This document shows, in pieces, positions 1 to 5,889 of a stretch of DNA of 12,796 nt (positions within the stretch are counted from its first letter, which is position 1; every line of letters starts with the position of its first letter). The stretch is from the NCBI GenBank assembly GCA_016874315.1, contig VGTX01000012.1:1-12796 (forward strand), in the 5' to 3' direction. The position numbers were made by a program, and so were the translations under genes. This DNA is from Gammaproteobacteria bacterium. Its GTDB lineage: Bacteria > Pseudomonadota > Gammaproteobacteria > Berkiellales > Berkiellaceae. The notes under the pieces were generated by a model, which worked only from the letters and a program-made list of their open reading frames with translations, was not told the origin of the DNA and did no database searches.

Positions 1-52
1 TGGAGATGTGAAACTAAAAGAGTCTACAACATCGATGATGGGGAGCGATTAA
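1..52 (+). CDS. hflK: HflK, C-terminal end only (partial)
   Basis: Frame 2 is open from the window edge and stops with TAA at 50-52, giving a 16-residue tail that reads GDVKLKESTTSMMGSD. HflK is the partner of HflC in the membrane complex that surrounds and modulates the FtsH protease. The tail itself carries no diagnostic motif. The call rests on its position three bases before hflC on the same strand, the usual hflK-hflC order, and on the polar, disordered composition typical of HflK C-termini. The body of the gene lies outside the window. Confidence 0.6.
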   Translation, partial: GDVKLKESTTSMMGSD

Positions 53-55
53 TCT

Positions 56-988
56 ATGAAGGCAGTATTAAGTAATTTGAGTTCCATTATAACAGGATTT
101 CTTGGAGGAGCATTTTTATGCATGCTTATCCTACTCAGTAGTGCATTTACTGTGCATGAAGGGCAGCGTGCCGTAATTATGAGATTAGGTCAGCTGAAAA
201 CCGATCTGAATAGTCGACCAATTATATGTGAACCAGGATTGCATTTTCGGATTCCCTTTCTAGAATCTCCATACTATATAGATATTCGACAACAGATTTG
301 GATTATGGATAGCGATCCGATTCAAACAATCGATCAGCTATATCTATTGGTAGATTTTTATTTTAAGTGGGAGGTCTCTGATTCGGCGGAGTTCTTCAGA
401 ATACATACAGCTGGGGGCACCAGGTCATGGGATGCTGCAAAAAGTAATGTTGAGTTTCTTTTAAAGCAGCGTGTAAAAAATGCAGTCCTCGAAGAGTTTG
501 GTCGTAGGCCTTTGGGTCGGTTAGTCCTTGAAGATCGTCGAGATATTATGGAAACATTTGGCGCAGGCCTATCAAATAGCTTAAAGGATTTGGCAGTTAA
601 ACTTGTTGATTTAAGACTAAAAAAGATTGAATTACCTGACGATGTAAGTGAGAAGGTTTATAATCGTATGCGCACAGAGCGTGAAAAAAGCGCAACAATG
701 TTACGCGCAAGCGGATTGGAACAGTCTGAAAAAATTCGAGCACAAGCTGATTTTGATGTGAAGATGATTTTATCAAAAGTACAATCAGATGCATTAAAAA
801 TGAAAGGACAAGTCGATGCGGAGATTATGAAGATGTATGCTGAAGCATTTGCCGATCAGGTTGCGTTTTACGAATTGATGCGTTCATGCGAAATGACGCG
901 GGAAGTTTTTCAATCCCCAGATAATATATTAATTGTGAGACCGGAAAAAGTATTTCCAGGTATATATAAAAGAGAGCATATTCAATGA
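56..988 (+). CDS. hflC: HflC, SPFH/band-7 regulator of FtsH protease
   Basis: This 310-residue protein is slightly shorter than E. coli HflC (334). It has one N-terminal membrane segment at about residues 9-31 and then an SPFH/band-7 domain beginning near 33 (HEGQRAVIMRLGQ, then EPGLHFRIPF, typical of HflC). A charged helical stretch from about 195 to 255 (RMRTEREKSATMLRASGLEQ) resembles the coiled coil of prohibitin-like proteins. With HflK it forms a periplasm-facing cage around FtsH in the inner membrane and tunes degradation of membrane and regulatory proteins. The start ATG is preceded by GGGGAG at about 41-46. The gene begins 3 bases after hflK and its stop overlaps the rnr start in ATGA, so translation is probably coupled. 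No broken or missing domain is seen. Confidence 0.95.
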   Translation: MKAVLSNLSSIITGFLGGAFLCMLILLSSAFTVHEGQRAVIMRLGQLKTDLNSRPIICEPGLHFRIPFLESPYYIDIRQQIWIMDSDPIQTIDQLYLLVDFYFKWEVSDSAEFFRIHTAGGTRSWDAAKSNVEFLLKQRVKNAVLEEFGRRPLGRLVLEDRRDIMETFGAGLSNSLKDLAVKLVDLRLKKIELPDDVSEKVYNRMRTEREKSATMLRASGLEQSEKIRAQADFDVKMILSKVQSDALKMKGQVDAEIMKMYAEAFADQVAFYELMRSCEMTREVFQSPDNILIVRPEKVFPGIYKREHIQ

Positions 989-3114
989 TTAAGATTCCTG
1001 AAGGTTTTATCGATCGCGCACAACAACGTGAAAAACAGCACTATAACGATCCGATTTTTTCACGTGAAGCGATTTTGGATTTGTTTCGGCTGCATGGAAA
1101 AAAGGCACGTTTAGATGATTTCGCTGAAATATATGAAGCAGACGATCGACAAAAAGCTCTTGAATATCGACTTAAAGCAATGGTTCGCGATGGGCAGCTG
1201 ATTGATTATGATGGATTTTTAACGACCGTAGATTACTGGCCTTTATTTAAAGGCTCAGTTGTGCTGCATGATCGGCAAGTTTGCGCTGTATTAGATGATC
1301 GAGAAGGAAGCTATACGATACTTAAAGCTGCTCCAGGAGTTCTTTTTTCTGGAGATTATGCTGTTTTTGCATTAATAGAGCCGCTTGGATCGGTAGCATT
1401 TTTTCAGATGATCGAGCCAAGTACTGTATATTTACATGGTCAAATTGAGAATTCACGAGAATATGATTTGCCTTATGGTTATTCGCTCGCTGTTCGGGTT
1501 TTAGATGGAATATTTTGCGATCAAGTGATTAGCGTAAAACCATTGCCAAAGAAAACATATCCTATTGGGTTAAGAGTATGTATTCGGCTTGATAGACAAG
1601 CACAAAGTGAATATATTTTAGGAGATTTAGTTGATTTTCAAGAAACTCCAAAAGGTATATTGAATGTCATTATGGAGTTAAATCTTCCATGGATTTGGTC
1701 ACAAGCTGTAATGAAAGAAGCACAACTGTTAAGTAAAACAGAAATTGTACTCACAGCTGATCGTACTGACTTAACTATGCTGCCTTTTGTAACAATTGAT
1801 GGTGTATCTTCAAAGGATTTTGATGATGCTGTTTATGTACAGCCAGGAGCAGAGCCCGGATCTTGGCAGCTATTTGTTGCTATTGCGGATGTATCGCATT
1901 ATGTGCGACCTGGGACAGCGATTGATCATGAGGCGATTGCAAGAGGAGTGTCTGTATATTTTCCAAGGTATGTAATTCCAATGTTGCCAGAGGTTCTTTC
2001 TAATGAATTATGTTCATTAAAACCAGAGGAATTACGATATGCTTTGACTTGCAGGATTGATCTAGATGCTCAAGGTAGAAAGCAAGGATTTGAGTTTTTG
2101 GGAAGTGTTATTCGGTCTCATGCAAGGCTCACTTACGATCAAGTTCAGCGACGCGATGTTCCGATCACTCTAAAGAAAACAGTTGCTGATTTATGGACTG
2201 TGTATGATCTGCTCAAGCAAGATCGTCAGCGCCGAGGATATATTTCATTTTCTCAACAATCTATTCATTTTGATTTACTTGATAATGAGCATGTGCTTGG
2301 TATGACACGAGAGGTTGGCATGGAGTCTCATCATTTGATTGAAGAGATGATGCTTGCAGCAAATGAATGTGCAGCAGCTTTTCTGAAAGAGAATGCTGCA
2401 TTTGGTGTTTATCGTGTGCATGGAGAGCCATTAGAAACCAAAGTGCAACTTTTTAATATGTTGTTAAAGCATATCGATAAAAAAATTGAACCGCCATATA
2501 CATTATCAAAAATAGCCGATCTGTCTGAATACTTAAAAGAGCACCATCCGCGCCTGGCCCCTATGGTTTCACGTATTATGCAACGCGCTGGTTATCAAAT
2601 CGAGCCTGATAGACATTTTGGACTGAATTTTGATTTATATACGCATTTTACATCACCTATTCGTCGTTATCCTGACTTACTTGTGCATCGATTAATCTAT
2701 GCTGTTCTACAAAATAAGCGCGAAAAATCAACAGCCAATGAAGGGGTTCAAAAAATCCCATCAATTCTTTCGCGTGTAAATTATCTTGAAAGACGAGCAG
2801 AAGAGGCTGAGCGAGCATATCAGCAATATTTGAAAGTGCAATTTGCTCAAGGGTTGCAAGGAAAAGTGTTCACTGCATTTATCACAGGATTGAGCGAATT
2901 TGGAGTTTTTGTTGAGCTCGATCAATATCCTCTTGATGGTATGGTTCATTTTTCACAGTTGGGTGAGGGATTTTGGGTATATCACCCTGCAGAGGGGTAT
3001 GTCTCTAATGGCGCTAAAATGCTACGTGTAGGAACGGTCTTAAATGTACAACTGACTGATACTGATACATCAAATCAACGTATTAACTTCAGCTATGTGA
3101 GTGATCGAGCATGA
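985..3114 (+). CDS. rnr: Ribonuclease R, 3'-5' exoribonuclease
   Basis: This 709-residue RNase II-superfamily exonuclease degrades structured RNA processively from the 3' end, including rRNA fragments and mRNA. Domains in order: an N-terminal winged-helix region (about 20-75, REAILDLFRLHGKKARLDDF), cold-shock-like domains (about 80-235), the RNB catalytic domain (about 260-590) and an S1 domain (about 627-706, with FGVFVELDQYPLDGMVHFSQL). The metal-binding acidic residues are intact: Asp272 in TID and Asp278, Asp280 and Asp281 in KDFDDAVYV. The conserved HFTSPIRRYPDLLVHR box is also present. The winged helix and adjacent CSDs favour RNase R over RNase II. The protein ends directly after S1 and lacks the Lys-rich tail of the 813-residue E. 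coli enzyme. The ATG start overlaps the hflC stop by 4 bases. Confidence 0.95.
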   Translation: MIKIPEGFIDRAQQREKQHYNDPIFSREAILDLFRLHGKKARLDDFAEIYEADDRQKALEYRLKAMVRDGQLIDYDGFLTTVDYWPLFKGSVVLHDRQVCAVLDDREGSYTILKAAPGVLFSGDYAVFALIEPLGSVAFFQMIEPSTVYLHGQIENSREYDLPYGYSLAVRVLDGIFCDQVISVKPLPKKTYPIGLRVCIRLDRQAQSEYILGDLVDFQETPKGILNVIMELNLPWIWSQAVMKEAQLLSKTEIVLTADRTDLTMLPFVTIDGVSSKDFDDAVYVQPGAEPGSWQLFVAIADVSHYVRPGTAIDHEAIARGVSVYFPRYVIPMLPEVLSNELCSLKPEELRYALTCRIDLDAQGRKQGFEFLGSVIRSHARLTYDQVQRRDVPITLKKTVADLWTVYDLLKQDRQRRGYISFSQQSIHFDLLDNEHVLGMTREVGMESHHLIEEMMLAANECAAAFLKENAAFGVYRVHGEPLETKVQLFNMLLKHIDKKIEPPYTLSKIADLSEYLKEHHPRLAPMVSRIMQRAGYQIEPDRHFGLNFDLYTHFTSPIRRYPDLLVHRLIYAVLQNKREKSTANEGVQKIPSILSRVNYLERRAEEAERAYQQYLKVQFAQGLQGKVFTAFITGLSEFGVFVELDQYPLDGMVHFSQLGEGFWVYHPAEGYVSNGAKMLRVGTVLNVQLTDTDTSNQRINFSYVSDRA

Positions 3115-3812
3115 TTCATAAGGTATATGGACGTAATCTCTTAGATTGCGCATTTAAATCAAATGTCTCTATTCGTTCAATTGATTGTACTGCTGAAGTT
3201 TTTGAGAAAATACAACATGACTGTAAGCGACGCAGCATTAAGCCTGCTATTAGACCCTTAGCATGGTTTCCTAGCGCTATAAAGCATCAGGGAATTATGT
3301 TTGAAGTTGATCTGATTGTGCATAGAGATTTTTCAGATCTTGATTTAGATCAAATGAAAACGGTGCTAGTTCTTGATCATTTACACGATCCCCAAAACGT
3401 AGGAAGCGCGTTACGGCATGCTGCTGCGTTTGGTGTAGATTGTGTGGTTATGCCCTTAAATAATAGTGCGCCATTAAGTGAGGCCGCAATCCAGGCTTCT
3501 GTTGGTGGAATATTTTTGATGCCAATCGTACAAGCTCCATCATTTAGTCAAATGATCGATCGTTTAGCACAGGCAGGATTTGGCATTATAGGCACATCTT
3601 TGGCAGAACGCTCTGAATCATTTCATCCTAATGTTTTTTGGCCTAAAACCGCTCTAGTGATTGGTCATGAAGGATCTGGTCTTTCACACGGGATTGAAAA
3701 AAAATGCGATCATCTAGTTAAAATTGATATAGCACCACAAATGCAAAGCTTAAATGCGGCTGTTACAGCGGCAATTTTGTGTTTTGAGCGGTACAAAGCA
3801 CTCAAAAGTTAA
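3111..3812 (+). CDS. rlmB: TrmH-family rRNA 2'-O-methyltransferase, probably RlmB (23S Gm2251)
   Basis: This 233-residue SpoU/TrmH (SPOUT, trefoil-knot) methyltransferase uses S-adenosylmethionine. The three family motifs are clear: motif 1 at 86-102 (LDHLHDPQNVGSALR, with Asn96 and Arg102), motif 2 at 183-192 (VIGHEGSGLS, with Glu187) and motif 3 at 213-223 (SLNAAVTAAIL). An HQGI signature near 59-62, common in RlmB, sits at the junction of the short N-terminal substrate-binding domain and the catalytic domain. RlmB methylates G2251 in the 23S peptidyl-transferase P loop. The family alone does not fix the target; the RlmB call comes from the size, the N-terminal region and the rnr-rlmB gene order seen in Enterobacteria. 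The start overlaps the rnr stop in ATGA. The N-terminal domain is divergent, so another TrmH-family target is possible. Confidence 0.85.
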   Translation: MIHKVYGRNLLDCAFKSNVSIRSIDCTAEVFEKIQHDCKRRSIKPAIRPLAWFPSAIKHQGIMFEVDLIVHRDFSDLDLDQMKTVLVLDHLHDPQNVGSALRHAAAFGVDCVVMPLNNSAPLSEAAIQASVGGIFLMPIVQAPSFSQMIDRLAQAGFGIIGTSLAERSESFHPNVFWPKTALVIGHEGSGLSHGIEKKCDHLVKIDIAPQMQSLNAAVTAAILCFERYKALKS

Positions 3813-3846
3813 TAAAAAATAAATTTTATAAGTAAGATCTGAATGG

Positions 3847-3869
3847 TCATGAGAAACGTTCTGTCATGA
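3847..3869 (+). terminator. Imperfect hairpin after rlmB, possible weak terminator or leader structure
   Basis: An imperfect inverted repeat lies 34 bases after the rlmB stop. The outer TCATG/CATGA arms and inner AGAA/TTCT arms pair around a 3-base ACG loop with a 2-base bulge on the 3' side. A T-rich stretch (GATTTTTATTG) begins about 9 bases downstream instead of directly after the stem, and the stem is AT-rich. As an intrinsic terminator it is therefore weak. It could equally be two copies of a DNA-binding palindrome (see the TCATGA repeats). Confidence 0.25.
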
Positions 3870-3968
3870 TGAATTTGAGATTTTTATTGTTTCGTATATC
3901 CTTAAAAAGAGAGCTCGTCTTACTGAATGCTCATGAAAGCAAAAATCAGATGTTCGAATCAATCATGA
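3847..3968. repeat. Four TCATGA palindromes in the rlmB-parE intergenic region
   Basis: The self-complementary hexamer TCATGA occurs at 3847-3852, 3864-3869, 3931-3936 and 3963-3968, all upstream of parE. Elsewhere in the window I count only seven copies in about 12.5 kb, so the local density is far above background. The flanks differ between copies and the spacings (17, 67 and 32 bases, start to start) are only partly near whole helical turns. They may be operator half-sites or a chance cluster. Confidence 0.4.
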
Positions 3969-3991
3969 TTATCAGGATAGTGCGATATAGT
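3875..3991 (+). promoter_or_regulatory. Candidate promoter region for parE-parC-rsgA
   Basis: The 223-bp rlmB-parE gap is the only sizeable intergenic region on this strand, so a promoter for parE is expected here. One sigma70-like pair is TTGAGA (3875-3880), a 16-base spacer, then TATCCT (3897-3902). A second -10-like hexamer, TATAGT (3986-3991), lies about 45 bases before the parE start but has no good -35. Both are weak matches in AT-rich DNA. Nothing else recognisable (tRNA, riboswitch or sizeable ORF) is seen in the gap. Confidence 0.25.
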
Positions 3992-4023
3992 GAATACAAG
4001 ACTCTCGGTTTTGAGACTATCAA

Positions 4024-4028
4024 AAGGA
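4024..4028 (+). promoter_or_regulatory. Ribosome binding site of parE
   Basis: AAGGA sits 7 bases before the parE ATG at 4036. It is among the best Shine-Dalgarno matches in the window and supports this start over downstream methionines. Confidence 0.7.
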
Positions 4029-4035
4029 ATTTATT

Positions 4036-5877
4036 ATGAGTCGATCGAAAACGATGCAAGTATATGATGCAAAAAATATTGAAGTACTGACTGGTCTCGA
4101 CCCAGTGCGTCGCCGGCCAGGGATGTATACTGATACAAGCTCTCCATTTCATTTATTGCAAGAGCTGATTGATAATGCTGTGGATGAGGCATTAGCTGGT
4201 CATGCTACCGATTTATTTGTAACAATTGATAACGATAATGCCTTTACCGTAGCAGATAATGGTCGAGGCATTCCGGTTGATATGCATCCAGACCATAAAC
4301 GTCCAGCTATCGATTTGATATTAACAACACTGCATTCAGGTGCAAAGTTTTCTCAAATGACCTATCAATACTCCGGTGGTTTACATGGAGTTGGATTATC
4401 GGTTGTAAACGCATTATCAGCAAGATTAACGGCACGTGTTATTAAAGATGGGAAAATATATGAAGTACAGTATAAAGATGGTGAATGTGTTGTACCGTTA
4501 AAAACGATCAAATCTCAAGGTGACGTTCCACGTGGAACAATTATCTATGCAGAGCCCAATCCTACATACTTTGAAAAAGTAAATATATCACTCGATCGTT
4601 TAAGGACATTTCTGCGGACAAAAGCACTGCTTTGCTCAACATTAACGACACATCTTATCACCGATGCAGGTGAAGAGTCTTGGAGCTATCCTCTCGGTTT
4701 GAAAGCATATTTTCAGCAATTACCGTACACAAATACTTTATGGAATGAGCCATGGTTTGTTCATCGAGCAGAAGCAGATTATGAATGCACATGTGTATTT
4801 AATTGGGCTGACACAACAATTATTTCTGATTCTTTTGTTAATTTAATACCAACCGTACAAGGCGGCGCGCATGTCCAAGCCCTAAAAACAAGTCTTTTGG
4901 AGGCTGTTAGAGACTACGCTAAAACAGCTGCTAAGCCACCAAAAGAAAAAATTATCTGGGACGATCTTTCTGTTGGGTTAAATTTTATTTTTGCTATAAA
5001 AGTTCACGATCCAAATTTCCAAGGGCAAACAAAAGAAAAATTAGGAAGTTTATCTATCGGGCCTGCCCTTACTACCTTGCTGAAAAACATGATACTTTCT
5101 TGGCTGTATACGCATCATAAAGAATCATCACAATTGATGGAATTTTGTGAAAGAAATCAGCAAGAGCGATTGTTAGAAGATCAAAAAAAGCAAATTAAAA
5201 AATCTACGACATTAAAATTACCATTAAAGCTTACAGATTGTACGAGTAATAACTGGCGAGAACGAGAGTTGTACCTGGTCGAGGGAAAATCTGCAGGAGG
5301 CTCGGCAAAACAAGCGCGTGATAAAAAATTCCAGGCTATTTTAACCTTGCGAGGTAAGATATTAAATACATGGGATTTAAAAGCACATAAAATCTATGAG
5401 TCTCAAGAAGTCAAAGATATTATCGACTCTATCGGTGTTCAGCCAGGGAGTAATGATTTAAGCGGTTTAAGATATGGGAAAATATGTTTACTTGCTGATG
5501 CAGACTCTGATGGTGCACATATTAGTACTTTGCTATGCGCATTATTCGTTCAACATTTTCCAGAGCTCGTGAGAAGAGGGCATTTATATGTTGCACAGCC
5601 TCCGCTCTATAGAATTGATATAGGCAAGCAGCATTTTTATGCACGCACGCTTGAAGAGCAAGAAAAAATTATTGCTCAACATAATAATAAAAATTGGAGC
5701 GTTATTCGATTTAAGGGGCTTGGAGAAATGAATGCAAATCAATTGCGCGTTTCAACTCTCGATCCATTAACACGTCAACTTGTCCAGTTAAATTTAGATT
5801 CCATGATTCATGAGCAGCTCGATCTGTTAATGAATAAAAATCGTGCAGCCGATCGCAAAAAATGGCTGGAACAATAG
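4036..5877 (+). CDS. parE: DNA topoisomerase IV subunit B (ParE)
   Basis: This 613-residue ATPase subunit of topoisomerase IV powers chromosome decatenation with ParC. The N-terminal GHKL ATPase has Glu43 and Asn47 (QELIDNAVDEALAG), Asp74 with DNGRGIP (74-80), and the GGLHGVG lid at 114-120. A transducer domain follows, with the QTKEKL loop. The TOPRIM domain has Glu416 and the DADSDG box (Asp488, Asp490, Asp492), and the C-terminus carries the RFKGLGEMN motif. Length near E. coli ParE (630), no long GyrB-type insertion, and parC next door exclude GyrB. The oddity is at 416-422: the motif reads EGKSAGG, with Lys418 replacing the Asp of the near-invariant EGDSAGG. That Asp corresponds to E. 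coli GyrB Asp426, a known quinolone-resistance position. The catalytic acidic residues are kept, so the enzyme is probably active. Confidence 0.96.
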   Translation: MSRSKTMQVYDAKNIEVLTGLDPVRRRPGMYTDTSSPFHLLQELIDNAVDEALAGHATDLFVTIDNDNAFTVADNGRGIPVDMHPDHKRPAIDLILTTLHSGAKFSQMTYQYSGGLHGVGLSVVNALSARLTARVIKDGKIYEVQYKDGECVVPLKTIKSQGDVPRGTIIYAEPNPTYFEKVNISLDRLRTFLRTKALLCSTLTTHLITDAGEESWSYPLGLKAYFQQLPYTNTLWNEPWFVHRAEADYECTCVFNWADTTIISDSFVNLIPTVQGGAHVQALKTSLLEAVRDYAKTAAKPPKEKIIWDDLSVGLNFIFAIKVHDPNFQGQTKEKLGSLSIGPALTTLLKNMILSWLYTHHKESSQLMEFCERNQQERLLEDQKKQIKKSTTLKLPLKLTDCTSNNWRERELYLVEGKSAGGSAKQARDKKFQAILTLRGKILNTWDLKAHKIYESQEVKDIIDSIGVQPGSNDLSGLRYGKICLLADADSDGAHISTLLCALFVQHFPELVRRGHLYVAQPPLYRIDIGKQHFYARTLEEQEKIIAQHNNKNWSVIRFKGLGEMNANQLRVSTLDPLTRQLVQLNLDSMIHEQLDLLMNKNRAADRKKWLEQ

Positions 5878-5889
5878 GGGTAAAGCGCG

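Noticed and set aside
3843..3869. Eight-codon ORF (ATG to TGA) before parE, overlapping the hairpin, as a leader peptide
   Set aside because: No Shine-Dalgarno sequence, no codon run typical of attenuation, and no competing hairpin or terminator pair; chance is sufficient in AT-rich DNA.
4008..4020. TCTC/GAGA mini-hairpin just before the parE ribosome binding site as a riboswitch or thermometer
   Set aside because: Only four base pairs with a six-base loop; it does not sequester the AAGGA in any stable way.
3813..4035. tRNA, small RNA or CRISPR in the intergenic gap
   Set aside because: No cloverleaf, no GC-rich stable fold, and no direct repeats with unique spacers; only the TCATGA hexamers recur.
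3946..4152. Minus-strand ORF of 68 codons across the parE start
   Set aside because: Mostly antisense to parE and covers its ribosome binding site; no ribosome binding site or recognisable product.
4036..5877. Assignment as gyrase subunit B
   Set aside because: The length of 613 residues, the adjacent parC without a GyrA box, and closer similarity to ParE favour topoisomerase IV.
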